Of a DNA stretch of 64,000 bases, positions 13,148-26,700 are shown piece by piece. A program made the position numbers and the translations under genes. The first letter of the stretch is position 1, and every line of letters starts with the position of its first letter. The notes under the pieces were generated by a model. It searched no databases and was not told where the DNA came from. It was given only the letters and a program-made list of their open reading frames with translations. Source of the DNA: Melastoma dodecandrum (Eukaryota > Streptophyta > Magnoliopsida > Myrtales > Melastomataceae). The stretch is from NCBI GenBank assembly GCA_029817715.1, contig JARUPY010000332.1, forward strand, positions 1 to 64,000, written 5' to 3'.

Positions 13148-14234
13148 TTGCTTATGTTTCCCCGTGTGGAGGAGGGGAAGCCTTGAAGCTCTCCGATAAG
13201 TTGAGACGGTGGGAAATTCCTGGATCTCTGATAAGTGGAGTCAGAGGGGAAGCCCTGAAGCTCTGGGGTCGAGTAAAGTGGGCCGGTGACACGTGTGTTG
13301 GTGGGGGAATCGGGCCTCGCGAATAATGCGAATCGTAACCGAAAAATGAGGTCGACCGGATCCCCCCTCCTACCCTTTTTTTTTCTTTAAATTAAAAAGA
13401 AAAGAAATTAGATTTTTCCTCGTACAACAAATTATTTTGAATTCTAGTGTAAACTAGACTTAACTTTAAAAAATAGCAGGTCCTTGTTTTTCTGTTTTGA
13501 TTAAAAAAGGGAAGAGGTTGGTAATTTTTAGCGCGGTAGAAAATGATAACATTAAATTTACAAAAAAAAGACACACAAAAATTAAGAAAGGCGTATTTGC
13601 GATTCGATAACACTCAATTATGAACATTTAATATTTTATTAACCAGACGCACCACAACGCGCACTGTGTCTTTGCAATTGCTTACCAAACCCAAAAGAGA
13701 GAAGATCAATTCGTCTGGACGCCATCAGGACTGGCCTGCCCTGTCCTTACCCTCTCCCTCCCTCCCTCTCTCGCTCTCTCTCTCTCTCTCTCCACGTCTT
13801 CTCCTTCCCCGATTAGGGTTGCGCAGCGATTCCTCCTCATGCCCATCCTGATTCCGATTTGGCTTCTCCGTTAAGGTCATGTAACGATAGGGACGGTCCG
13901 GGCCCGAGCATCAGTCAGGTCATACATAAGGACTCTTTTTATTCTTTTCGTTAGTCTTTCTTGAGTTGGCGAGAGGCTCGATTTTCTTCCTGAAGAAATA
14001 ACGGAGACCGATGATTTAAGGGAGGCCAGACCTGTGTTCCTAAAGTTCGAACGCATCCGCCCCTGAATTAAAGGCTAACCCTAACCCCCATCCCCACCCC
14101 ACCTCGACCCTCCCCCACCCCACCCCCAACGAAGAAGATTAAGAACCCTCTCCTCGATTGGCCTCGCGCTTCCACTATGCTGGACGTGTCTCGATTCTCG
14201 AGCCGTTGATCAACAGCGGCTCCCCCGCAGTTGT
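13148..14234. promoter_or_regulatory. Spacer between divergent SYT pseudogene and UPL3, likely holding the UPL3 promoter
   Basis: The region separates the minus-strand SYT start from the plus-strand UPL3 start. The part nearest UPL3 is C/T-rich, with a (CT)n run at about 13755-13795 and C-rich DNA at 14080-14130, typical of plant 5' leaders. On the minus strand, 13148-13386 is an open frame without ATG that runs into the SYT frame. No specific regulatory motif is asserted. Confidence 0.4.
13755..13795. repeat. (CT)n microsatellite upstream of UPL3
   Basis: CT dinucleotides are repeated with few interruptions. Pyrimidine-rich stretches of this kind are common near plant transcription starts. 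Confidence 0.8.
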
Positions 14235-17200
14235 ATGGAAACTCGGAGCCGGAAGCGGGCGGAGGCCACCTCATCAGCCCCTTCTCAGTCTTCCCCAGCC
14301 CCTCGCACCTCCTCCTCCTCCTCATCCAAGCGCTCCCGCCGCTCTTCCTCAACTGTCCCTGCCTCCCCCGTCTCTGCCCGCACCCGTGCAGCAGCGGCCG
14401 CAGCGGCCACTGTCAACTCCTCATCTGCCCATCCTCCTCCCTCTGCTCCTATGGACCCCTCTGAGCCTTCCAACTCCCGCCGTGATCGTCGCAAGCCCAT
14501 CTCCGATAACTCCGACAAGGGCAAAGAGAAAGAACATGATTCCCGATCGAGTAACCGAGATCGAGACAGGGAAAGGGAGAGAGAAATTGAGAGAACTCTT
14601 GGGCTGAATATTGACCGTGACGACGAAGACAATGACAGTGAAGGCGGGGTTGGGATTTTGCACCAGAACCTGACATCCGCTAGCAGCGCCCTCCAGGGAC
14701 TGCTTAGAAAGCTTGGAGCTGGATTGGACGATCTCCTTCCTTCTCCAGGAATTGGGTCTGCATCCTCTTCTCATCAGAGCGGCAAGCTAAAGAAGATTCT
14801 TTCGGGATTGCGCTCCGATGGTGAGGAAGGCAGGCAGGTTGAGGCACTGACGCAACTTTGCGACATGCTCTCCATTGGGACTGAGGATTCTCTGAGTACT
14901 TTCTCCGTGGATTCTTTTGTGCCTGTCTTGGTGGGTTTGCTAAATCACGAGAGCAACCCCGATATTATGTTACTTGCTGCCAGGGCACTTACACACTTGT
15001 GCGATGTGCTACCATCTTCCTGTGCTGCTGTTGTACACTACGGGGCGGTTTTCCTGTTTCTGCGCGAGGTTGTTGACGATTGAGTACATGGATTTGGCAG
15101 AGCAGGTTAGTTGGTTTCAAAAGCATCCGACCTGTGATTCCTTTGCTACTTCTGCCTCTCATGCCGTGATGTTGAAACTTTTTAATTGTTTTTTCAGTTG
15201 AAAATGACAGTTTGTCTAATTGCTTGTCTGACTCTGCATGCTTGATGTTGGGGCTTCAATTTGTTTTATGCAGTCTCTGCAAGCATTGAAGAAGATATCT
15301 CAGGAACACCCAACAGCATGTCTACGAGCTGGCGCTCTCATGGCCGTGCTTTCATACCTGGATTTCTTCTCAACTGGAGTTCAGGTGTGTGGTAGTTTTG
15401 TTTGTTCAGCACATATGTTTCTGCTGCCCAGTGAATGAAGCTCTGTTTGTTTTCTTGCTTCAGCGAGTGGCATTGTCTACGGCAGCCAATATGTGCAAGA
15501 AACTCCCCTCTGATGCACCTGACTATGTGATGGAAGCTGTTCCATTATTGACAAATCTTCTTCAGTATCATGATTCTAAGGTTTGGTTATCACCTCTTTG
15601 TTGATGAAACATTACCGGAAGGGTCATTTTTCTTGCTTGTTCTCATATATTGTGGCGGTAGGTGCTGGAGCATGCTTCTATATGCTTGACCCGCATTGCA
15701 GAAGCTTTTGCCTCTTCTCCAGATAAGCTGGATGCATTATGCAATCATGGACTCGTTACACAAGCAGCATCACTTATCTCTACCAGTAACAACGGCAATG
15801 CCCAGGCATCTCTTAGCACGCCAACCTACACTGTCAGTTTGCTTTTTAAGCTAGCATTGCCATTTGTGTAGTTGCATTTGTGATTCTGAACATGATCACC
15901 TCATTCTGCAGGGTTTGATCCGACTGCTTTCCACATGTGCCAGCGGATCCCATTTAGGGGCCAAAACCTTACTGCTCCTTGGTATCAGTGGTATTTTTAA
16001 AGAAATATTGTCTGGGTCGGGTGCTTCTCATAATGGTTTGGTTCCACCTGTTTTAACCAGACCACCTGAGCAGGTAATAGCTTCAGTAGAGATGAATTTG
16101 GTATCCGGTGGAAAGTTGCTTTGGTTCCCCTTTTTTAGTTTCAAGGTTCCTTCTTTTATGTCGAGACACCCCATGCCTTGGGTTGCAACCATCTGCACTT
16201 AGTATACTTCAATAATTAATTTTGAGTAGCAGCTCTCTGCAATTAGTTTACTTCGACAATAAATTTCGATTTGGAATATGCCTCAGTGTCCAAATTGCAT
16301 ATGATTGAATCTGTCTTGCTAGTTTATTCTGTTCTTTTTAACTTGTATCAAATTTGGATTGTTATATCAGATTCTCGTTTTTCTCTGAGATCTCTTTTCC
16401 TCCCCAAATAAAGGAGCAAAACCTTATTTGTTGAAATGGAATTGGAACACATGCTCTTGCTTTAACCACCCCCTTCTTTTATTTTGTCCTTGTTACCCTC
16501 ATCTTTGACAACCTTATTTTGTTAGAATGATTCTGATTTCATCGCATCAAACTGGTTTGGCTATTCCATGTTTTTGGTGGAAAAAATTCATTACATAATA
16601 CTAAACCCATAAGTGGAGCCATGATTCATGTAAAATTTGCTTGACCATCACTTATCTTTTTTTCCATGGCGACGTATCATGATTTTTGCTTATTTTACTC
16701 TACGCTTCAGATCTTTGAGATTGTTAACCTTGCAAATGAGCTTCTTCCGCCTCTGCCACATGGTACGATCACTCTCCCTGTCTGCCCAAATATATTTGTC
16801 AAGGGACCAATGTTGAAGAAGATACCTCCAAGTAGTTCTGGGAAGCAAGATGAATCTAATGGTAATGCCCAGGAAGTTTCTCCTCGTGAGAAATTGCTGA
16901 ATGAGCAGCCTGAGCTTTTAAAGCAGTTTGGAATGGATCTTCTTCCTGTTCTAATACAGGTCATCTATTGCTTTGCTTTTGAACTCTGGTCTCATCATTT
17001 TATCCTTACTTTAGCCACTAACAAAAAGCTTTCTGGTTTCTCATATTATCAGACATATGGTTCTAGCGTCAATGGTCCTGTTCGTCATAAATGTCTTTCT
17101 GTCATTGCAAAGTTGATGTACTTCAGTACTTCTCAGATGATTCAGTCTCTCTTATGTGTGACCAATATTTCGAGGTAACTTGTTGTGCTTTTAGTTTTAA

Positions 17201-20200
17201 AAAGGAGATGCATCATTCAGTACATCCTGGTTATACTTGCGAAACATTTATTTCCTGTTACATGTGCATTGTTTCAGTTGATGTTCATTCATGTTTTTTT
17301 TTTTACCTTCAATTGGAAACCTGCAGCTTTCTTGCCGGTATTCTTGCATGGAAAGATCCGCATGTCCTGGTACCTGCCCTACAGATTGCTGATGTTCTAA
17401 TGGAGAAGCTTCCTGATACCTTCTCAAAGATGTTTGTTAGGGAAGGTGTTGTTCATGCCGTAGATCAATTGATCTTGGTAGGGAATTCCAATTCCGGTCC
17501 TCCCCAAGCATCTTCTAATGAGAAGGATAATGAATACATTACTTCGGCGTCGTCCCGATCTCGACGGTATAGACGGCGCTGCAATAACACGAATACTGAT
17601 GGTAATGCAGTTGAAGAATCTAAAAATCCTATCCTCTCAAATACTGTTTCACCTCCGAGTTCTTCGGAAATTCCCAATGTCAACTCCAACCTCCGTTCTA
17701 TTGTCAGTGCCTGTGCCAAAGCATTTAAAGATAAATATTTTCCATCGGATCCTGGAGTGGCAGATGTTGGAGTTACAGATGATCTATTGCGCTTGAAAAA
17801 TCTCTGTACTAAGTTGAATCTCAGTGTTGATGATCAAAAGACTAAGCTTAAGGGAAAATCAAAGTCTGTTGGATCTCGCCCATCTGAAGATTCGGCCAAC
17901 AAAGACGAAACATTGAATGAGATCATTGCTGAGATGCTGTCAGAGCTAAGTAAAGGAGATGGTGTCTCGACGTTTGAGTTCATAGGAAGTGGTGTTATCG
18001 GAGCATTGCTTAATTACTTCTCATGTGGCTGTTTCTTCAAGGAGAGAATTACAGAAGCAAACATCTCCAAGCTTCGTCAACAAGCATTGAAAAGATATAA
18101 GTTGTTTGTGGCTGTAGCCCTACCGTCTGGCAATACTGGGATGAATCCGACCCCAATGGCTGTTCTAGTTCAGAAGCTTCAGAGCTCTTTGCTATCTCTA
18201 GAACGTTTCCCTGTTGTGCTCAGTCATTCTTCTAGGTCTAGTGGCAGTGGCCGCACCTCTTCTGGGCTTAGTGCACTCTCTCATCCATTTAAACTGCGTC
18301 TTTCTCGAGCGTCCAGCGAGAAATCTCTTCGTGACTATTCCTCGAACATCGTGCTTATAGATCCCTTAGAAACTCTGGCAGCTGTAGAGGAGTTTCTCTG
18401 GCCACGAGTTCAGCGCATCGAATCTGGTCAAAAGACCTCTGCATCAGTAGCTAATTCTGAGTCAGGGTCAGTAGCACCCGTTGCTGGCACTGCTTCTCCA
18501 TCGACATCTGTGCCTACCTCTGCTGCTCGCCGTCCTTCCACTAGGTCCAGATCCTCCGTGAACATAGGAGATACAAATAAAAGGGAGAATGCTCCAGAAA
18601 AAAGCTCAGGTTCATCAAAAGGGAAAGGCAAAGCAGTTTTGAAGCCTGCTCAGGAGGAAGGAATAGGTCCACAAACCAGAAATGCTACACGAAGAAGAGC
18701 TGTTTTGGATAAAGATGCTGAAGTGAAACAAATGAATGGAGAATCTAGCTCTGAGGTAGCTGATAGAAGATCTTGCATTGTACCTTTTTTGGTTAATCAT
18801 ATTGTATCTCAATTTAATTTGGAGTCTGGTGCAATGTTTCACTGCAAATTTTGCAAGGTCTTATTATTCTTGGACAATCACCCTGATTAGTCTTTATATA
18901 GCCTTTTAGCAGAATGCCAGGTACTGAAATGGCAGTCATTCATTCTATTAGGGGCGGGAGGTTTATGAATCTGGATGATATTTGAGGCATCAATTCTAGT
19001 TTATATTACTCTCTATCTGGTTGGAAATGGCAAAGAATTGAATTGTCCATTTTACAATCTTTTTCCAGGAAAGACGCCATTCATCCCTGCCTCTTATTGC
19101 CATTTTTCTGGTTTACCTAGGATCTTTCATGTATTAATGTTAGTTTCGGTGGTTGTGCTCTAGGTGGACTTAGTATTTTATTTAGTGAATATGCATTGAT
19201 GCTTGTTATCTTGTTTTAGCCATTACAATTATCTTATCTTGTTTTAGCCATTACAATGATCTTATCCTGTTTTATGAAAGGATGAGGAGTTGGATATTTC
19301 TCCTGTGGAGATTGATGATGCATTGGTTATAGAAGATGATGATCTATCTATTGATGAAGACGATGACCATGACGGCGAAGATGTAAGTATTTTTGCATCC
19401 GTATGGTTTAGTTACAGTTCTCTGTGATCGTGCCATGTGGACTCTCCACTCAGAAAATATATTTAATTTCTTTCTTACTAATTTACGAAATACCAATGTT
19501 AATTTGGCTCTCATTGACACTCTGCTGTCCTAGTTTACTTCTGGGAAGGGAGTCAGTTTTAGATTATGAGCTGATTGCTGTATCTAGATAAGTTATTACC
19601 ACTGTAGTTGGCGGTGTTGTTGGCTGCTTAAGCCCAGCCTGGTGGGCCATAGTCATTACGCCAAGCGTGCAACACTGAGTGTATAATGGGAGTACAATCA
19701 TGCGTCGATAGTTTTCTGTTGACTAAGTTGAAGGTTCTCTGGTGGTTGGATATGATTTCACCATATCAATGGGTATGTTGAAAGATCAGTACCATTGACT
19801 GAATCCTTGGTTATTCATCAACCAGGAAAGATCGCACTAGCATTAGTTGGCCTTTTTTGATCGTTAGCATGAATTCAGTGAGATGTTTGTTTTTTGTTGT
19901 TTGGCATGGTGCACGTGCATAACCGAATCTTCATTCCACGTGAATTAGGATCATTATTCCTTGATTTTGTCTTCTGATTGCAGCAAAATTGCGTTTTTGT
20001 TTTCTTATTTCAGGTTTTAATTCCTGATATCCAGCAGAAGGTGCTAATACCTCTCTGCATGACTGAGAAAGTACATGATGTGAAACTAGGTGACTCAGTT
20101 GAGGGTAACAGTGTCCCTGATGCTACTACTGACAAACAGGCTACACCAGCATGTGGCTCTAGTAGTAAAGCTGCTGCTTCTTGGGGTTCTGATTCTGCAG

Positions 20201-23200
20201 ACTTGAGAAGCAGTGCTGCCTTTGGAACCAGAGGAGCAATGTCTTTTGCTGCCGCAGCCATGGCAGGGCTAGGATCCAGCAATGGTCGAGGTCTTAGAGG
20301 AAGGGACCGTCAAGGACGCCCTTTATCTGGTGGCCCAAGCGAACCTCCAAAATTGCTTTTTACGGCGGGTGGGAAACAACTTAGTAGGCACTTGACTATT
20401 TACCAGGCCATCCAAAGACAACTGGTCCTTGATGAGGGTGACGAAGACAGGTTTGCTGGCAATGATTTTGTCTCTGGCGAAGGAAGTCGGTTTTGGAGTG
20501 ACATATACACAATCACATATCAGAAAGCCGAAGACCAAGGTGATAAGGGTTCTTCTGGAGGATCCAAGAATGCAACAGTCAAAGCTGCCAAATCTGTCCC
20601 TTCAACTTCTAATTCTGATGTTCAACCGCAACGGATGTCTCTTTTAGATAGCATATTGCAAGGAGAGCTTCCTTGTGATCTTGAAAAATCTAATCCCACT
20701 TACAATATTTTGGCATTGCTCAGGGTGTTAGAAGGACTGAATCAACTTGCACCTCGTTTGAGACGTCAGCTAATCATTGGCAACTTTGCCGAGGGGATGA
20801 TATCAAATCTGGATGAACTTAGTGAGACTGGTACACGGGTACCTGCAGAGGACTTCATTAATAGCAAGCTTACTCCTAAATTATCTAGGCAAATTCAGGA
20901 TGCCCTTGCACTATGCAGCGGAAGTCTACCATCATGGTGCTTCCAACTTACAAAAGCTTGCCCATTCTTGTTTCCTTTTGAGACACGTCGACAGTACTTC
21001 TATTCGACAGCTTTTGGTTTGTCTAGAGCCTTGTACCGACTTCAACAGCAACAAGGTGCTGATGGTCATGCGTCTGCTACAGATAGAGAAGTGAGAGTTG
21101 GAAGACTACAGCGCCAGAAGGTTCGTGTATCAAGGAACCGTATATTGGATTCTGCTGCTAAAGTAATGGAGATGTATTCTAGTCAGAAAGCGGTACTTGA
21201 AGTGGAGTACTTTGGTGAAGTTGGGACGGGTTTGGGTCCTACTCTGGAGTTCTACACACTTCTCAGTCATGACCTGCAAAAGAGTAATCTAAAGATGTGG
21301 AGATCAGGCTCTTCAGTTGAATTATCCGCAATGGACGTCGACTTGAATGATCAGAACAAAAAAAACAGAAATGCAGATTCTACTGTGGAAGATGAGGAAA
21401 TAGTAGTCGCTCCTCTTGGTCTTTTCCCTTGTCCATGGCCTCCCACTGCCAATTTATCTGATGGTAGCAAGTTCTCTAAAGTCATCGACTACTTTCGCTT
21501 GTTGGGGCGTGTGATGGCCAAAGCCCTTCAAGATGGACGGCTCATGGACCTGCCACTTTCGCCAGCTTTTCATAAACTTGTAATTGGTCAAGTAAGGAAT
21601 TTCAACCTTTTTTCAAAGTAATTATTGTTGTGGTAATTGATATTACTGTTCAAATCATTGTCACTATGACGATTTTTTGTGGCCCAAACCCTACTTTCTT
21701 GGTGAAAGGATTCCTTCTCGTAGGGGGACAGTCAGTTTATATTTTTTCATGATTATGCGTCGGATAATCTCAATCTCCTTTTTTCAGGAGCTTGATTTGC
21801 ATGACATTTCTTTTTTCGATGCTGAGCTTGGGAAGACTCTGGAAGAGTTGAATGCTCTTGTTTATCGCAAGCAGTTTTTGGAGTCTACTTACCATGAGAG
21901 TTCTGGTGCAATAGCTGATTTGCGCTTCCATGGTGCTCGAATTGAAGAACTCTGTTTTGATTTCACCCTTCCTGGGTATCCAGGTTATATCCTGAAGACG
22001 GGGGATGAGACTGTATGTGACTATTATCCATGCAATCTATAGGAGCGGTGTCTGCTTTTTTAGTTAATGTAGATTAATTAATTAAATTTCAGGTGGACAT
22101 TCATAATTTGGAAGAGTATCTGTCTCTTGTGGTTGATGCGACTGTAAAAACAGGAATCAGTCGACAATTGGAAGCATTTAGAGCCGGCTTTAATCAGGTC
22201 GAGAATCATTATTTCAGCCCCTGATAAGGCTATTCTTCTGTTGTAATGCTTAAGGGAAGGCTTGGGGGGTGTTAATCTTTATGCTTTACTTGATATGTTG
22301 TCTGAATTTATTGGCTGTCATTTCAATTTACGTCTGATTTACTCAAGTATTCTTTTATTGTAGATTAAAGGCCACTCCTTTATTTTCCTTTTGTTTTAGC
22401 TATCGAGTTTGGCACCTCATTAGCTATCTTCAAAACCAGAGTGCTTCCTTATTAGGAGACTTGAAGAAACTCTGTAGAAATGTCTTTCCTGAAGCCATTT
22501 GGAGGGGCTTTTGTTGCTCTATAGATAGTCTTTTATGTCTCTTGTTTGATTCTTCACCGGACAAATTTTGAAGAAGTGAATTGATTACTGATCAGTTTCT
22601 GTAGATATTTATCCTTGTATTTGGCAACTATTGCATATGTTTTACTCCACATTTTCCGTGTGGCCATTGATGATGTTCCTTGTGCAATCTATGTTTTCCT
22701 TATATAACATAGTCACCCTTGGTCGGATATCAGGTTTTTGATATCAGTACTTTGCAAATATTTACCCCACATGAGCTAGACTACTTGCTATGTGGACGGC
22801 GCGAGCTTTGGCAAGTAAGTTACCTAGTCTTCTTTGAATTTTCAAAGCTGTTAATAGTATTTGCCAGTTTCATTGAGTCTCCTTTGCAGGCAGAGACACT
22901 GGCTGAACACATAAAGTTCGATCATGGCTATACTGCCAAAAGTCCTGCAATTATCAATGTAAGCTCTCAATGGTTGCTGGATTGTTTCTTCTCAATTTGT
23001 TGGGGATGGTTGCATGTGCCATTTATTTATGTAGCGTGGTGGGTTGGATGGTTACCTTTCTGGAGTCATCCTAGGATGCTTCACAAGCTCTTATGATGAA
23101 GCTATTTCTCTCAACTATTGTGATGATATTTTCTTAATATATGGTGTTAGTTGCTTGAGATTATGGGAGAGTTCACCCCGGAGCAACAACGAGCCTTTTG

Positions 23201-23931
23201 CCAATTTGTTACGGGTGCTCCAAGGTTGCCACCTGGTGGCTTAGCCGTCCTGAATCCAAAGCTAACGATTGTAAGAAAGGTATGGAACTTCCCACTGCAA
23301 TGAGATAGATGAATGCAAATTGTCAGAAAATCAGTTTGCTGTATCACCTGGCATGACACAAGTTCTATTATGGTTTGACTATTGGCAAAACCCTAGACAT
23401 GACTCATATGTTGTCACTGTGGGAAGGGGGACACTTAGGATGTTTGTTGTAGAGTTTTCTTCTGCATCATCATGTGAAATCGGATAAAACAGAAGGAAGT
23501 TAGGACACTCCAGTGGGAAGCTTGGAAGTCTTTTCAGTTTTTGATGCATGATTCACACACAGTATCATTCAATTTGCTTTTGGTTGGGGTATTTCCTGCT
23601 TCTATAAATAATTTCTTAGCTGCATGAAATAATAATATAATGGCATCATCCTGTTCTTGTGGCAGCATTCTTCTACGGCAACTAGTGTACCAACTAATGG
23701 GGTTGGGCCTTTAGAATCGGCTGACGATGACTTGCCAAGCGTCATGACTTGTGCCAATTACTTGAAACTCCCGCCATACTCTTCTAAGGTACGGAATTCA
23801 GCAGTTGGGTAAGTTTGCTGTGATGAATCAACTGCTACTGATGGTTGCTGTTGCTATGGTGACAGGAGATTATGTACAAAAAGTTGATGTACGCCATCAA
23901 TGAAGGGCAAGGTTCTTTTGATTTGTCATGA
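14235..23931 (+). CDS. UPL3: UPL3/KAKTUS-type HECT E3 ubiquitin-protein ligase (one frameshift in exon 1)
   Basis: HECT ligases accept ubiquitin on a cysteine and pass it to substrates; UPL3 acts in trichome endoreduplication and proteasome-linked turnover. Seventeen exons fit GT-AG rules: 14235-15105, 15274-15384, 15464-15580, 15662-15832, 15912-16073, 16711-16959, 17053-17174, 17327-18755, 19281-19382, 20014-21591, 21788-22012, 22093-22197, 22734-22814, 22890-22958, 23151-23279, 23666-23788 and 23866-23931. Without the extra base the product is about 1902 residues, close to the family length. The N-terminus is Ser/Arg/Ala-rich, followed by armadillo-like repeats (exons 1-8), an acidic linker (exon 9) and the C-terminal HECT domain (from exon 10). 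The catalytic cysteine lies in [10 protein letters not shown] (codon 23750-23752). In exon 1, after HYGAV, a run of four T at 15049-15052 has one base more than the family frame needs, giving a stop at 15081-15083. All other exons keep phase. I read this as a real gene with a sequence error or a very recent null allele. Confidence 0.93.
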
Positions 23932-24570
23932 GGATTACAAGAACGGGGAGTAGGGGGCGCTAACTCGGGTGATTCTGTACAGATCATATATAGGACAGCA
24001 GTTTCTATGGGCGAAATCTGTCGGGTGGGGGAGGAAGGAGAGGTAGCACCAGGAATGGGGCTGATTTTATTTTGTTTTTCTATCTGGCGTCGTATTCCCT
24101 CATGTCTTCGACCATCCTTTCAGAAGTATAGACGGAAGACGATCCAAAACGTAGCCCAGCCCTACTCAATTATGCTCTTGGGGGAAAAGCTGTAATGAAA
24201 ATCACTACTTTCCTGTTTTTTTTTTAAATTTATTTACTGCTACCAGACTATGTAAATAAAAATTAGCTGTCCCCGGTTTCTGAAGGATTAACCATGACCC
24301 GTGGCGGCAGCTGTTCTATTTTTCCGCGTATCCATAGCAATTGGGGAAGTAACTAGAGGTTTGTATGAAAATACGGATTTTCAAAATCCGTTTCTGAGAG
24401 GGGGGGTGGGGGCGGGGGGGGCGGGGTAGACAAGGGTTCCACTGAAATTTTAAAAATTGAAACCGAAGAAGTACAAAACTCGAAATAACAAAAACCGGAG
24501 GGAGGGAAATGAAATTAGAATCTTCGGTTCCCGTTTCTCCTATTTCTGTTGCCCTCCAAATTCCCGCCGG
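23932..24570. other. UPL3 3' flank and MCM10-pseudogene 5' flank
   Basis: The spacer probably contains the UPL3 3'-UTR. It includes a T-run near 24215 and a G-rich tract at about 24398-24427. No open frame of note was seen. Confidence 0.5.
24398..24427 (+). repeat. G-rich tract with quadruplex potential
   Basis: Four or more G-runs of at least four bases occur within 30 bp, broken only by single A, T or C bases. This meets the usual G-quadruplex pattern on the + strand. Confidence 0.75.
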
Positions 24571-25084
24571 ATGGAGTCCCCGGATCTTGGCCGCCGCCAC
24601 CAGCATGATGATCTCGAACTGCTTTTGTCCCTCCACCGGCAGGAGGCGGACAGGGTTTTGGAAACCCCTCCCTCTCCCGATCACGCTCCCTTACCCTGTC
24701 AGTGATTCTTCCTATCCCACCCCTCCCCTTCAATTTCCTTTATTTATTTTTCTGGTTTATCGTTCCTGGTTTGAATTGCTTTTCTGGTCCCAGACGCAGC
24801 GGCATTCTTTCCGAGGACGAGGGTGGGGCGCGTACGCCTGTCCGTTCGGGTACGAGGGGGATTGACATGTCTGCTTTCAGGGATGTCGTCAAATACTGCT
24901 TCCATTACGACCCTCAACCTTGTGTCCATCTCCCGTCCCTGTGCAAGTACCAACTTCTCCCTTTCCCCTGCCACTACCTCAACCCAGCATATTCTTGACA
25001 AGTTCTCCGGCTTGCGAATAAGGTAATGCCTACCCCTTCCCTCAGTTCCCCTTTTGCGGCCCGCATTCCCATGATTCTTCGTCC

Positions 25085-25116
25085 CTTTTTATTTATTTAT
25101 TTATTTATTTATTTTT
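25085..25116. repeat. (ATTT)n microsatellite in an MCM10-pseudogene intron
   Basis: Six or more ATTT units occur in tandem just upstream of the acceptor of the NHAFTPA exon. Confidence 0.85.
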
Positions 25117-26150
25117 GGACAACTTCTACTTCAGGAATCATGCGTTTACCCCTGCCGCGCTTCAGGATAAGTTTTCTAACATTAGATTCCTTCGCTTGCC
25201 AGCCATAAAGTAACAACTCAATCTGTCCTGTTTGCTCACCATTTCTCTTGCACGATACTTCTCTCCAAATCATGCCATTACAATGACCTCTTCTTGCTTG
25301 CTCTTTGTATAAAACCAAATAAAATAAAGGAACTTGTTGGTGGGGGATTCTTTCACTGGTTGCTGGGCTACCGTTGATGTGTTGACTGACCTGGGACCTC
25401 CTAAGACCAGTTCTTGTGGGAAGACCTACTGTGTCTGGAGAATTGGATCTCTTTGCGACCTCTCCCTTTTCTTGTTTGGTGATGCCTACACAAGGAATTC
25501 CAACTAGAAGGCTGGCACAGTCTTTGCATTATTCGACTGCAATGTCTGCAAGGATTACATGGTACCGTTTTGACGTGTTCAAAAGACTGCTCTCGTTCTC
25601 TTATTGTGGAATTATTCATTCCTTTTTATCACAGGGTGGGTTTTCTCTCAGTATATTTTCTTTCTCCCAGTCAAATATTAAAAATCGGCACAGCTGCTGA
25701 CTATTGAACTTGCAAGGGAGAAAAGAAGGATGGAACAGCTTGCACATTGGCTGTAAACTGGTAGGATTGTGGTACCTTCTCTTAATTTGGGATTGTATCG
25801 GTCTCTTCAGTCAAGTTCCATGGAAGCAAAAAAATGTTGATGAAATATATTGCTTTTCCTCTAGTTGGTTGATTGAGACAAAACATGAGCATTCCAATTC
25901 CAAGAAAAATTAGTTTGTGCAAAAGGTCATGCCTTCCAGCACAGTCGATTCTCTCTCACGACTTTATTGGTGCATTCCGTAAGTGTTATATTTTGAACAA
26001 TCTGTTGGACGTTTCTTTCAATTGAGTTTTTTTCTCTTGCTTTTTATGTGTAACATCAACTTTCGGTTGCAGACATTGGGGGATGTACTGCAAGTATCAT
26101 AGAAAGGTTAGGAATATTTTATGACTTAGTTGCCTCGTTAATGTTGTCGG

Positions 26151-26700
26151 CAGTGTTATCAAAGGCGCGCCCGGGCAGTAAGGGGTGCGGGGCACGGCCG
26201 GAGCGCCCTAGAGGTCCCCGGCCGTGCGCCATTACAAAGGCGCGGAAAGGCGCGCTCCTTACCCCGGGTGCTGGGGCGCGCCTAAGGCGCAGGGCGCCTA
26301 GCGCCACTTGAGGCGCCCTTAACAAACAGGCTGGGGTTTGAGCGGCTGGCGAGGAAGGAGGAGGAGAGGCGGGAGGAGGAGACAGACGGGAAGAAGAGGA
26401 GGTACGGCGGGAGAAGGAGAAAACAAAACCCTAGAAGCAAGGGGCCTTGGTGATGAAAACCTTTGTTTTTCAATTTGGTCCTAAAAATTTTATTTTATGT
26501 TCAATTTGGTCACTGCCCTCACCTTCCCACCTCCTCCCTACCCTCATCTTCCCTATCCTCCTCTCTGCCCTCCTCTATTCTTTGTTGGATTCATATGTAT
26601 TACATATCTTTTATAGGCGCGCCTTGGGCACTGCGTCTTGCGCCTCGGGCGATAGGAAGGGTTTGCGCCTCGGATGCGCCTTGATGCCTTAACAACACTA
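26151..26700. mobile_element. hAT-type MITE inserted in the MCM10 pseudogene
   Basis: The 550-bp element begins CAGTGTTATCAAAGGCGC and ends GCCTTGATGCCTTAACAACACTA. The ends form imperfect terminal inverted repeats (AGTGTT at each tip). The flanks gttgtcgg (26143-26150) and gctgtcgg (26701-26708) are an 8-bp target duplication with one mismatch, as hAT transposases make. The outer parts are full of GGCGC and GCGCC words that can fold back, and the middle has an unrelated C/T-rich filler. No transposase is encoded, so it is non-autonomous. Confidence 0.8.

Noticed and set aside
14285..14676. Long minus-strand open frames opposite UPL3 exon 1
   Set aside because: They are mirror frames of Ser/Arg/Ala-rich coding DNA with no homology of their own.
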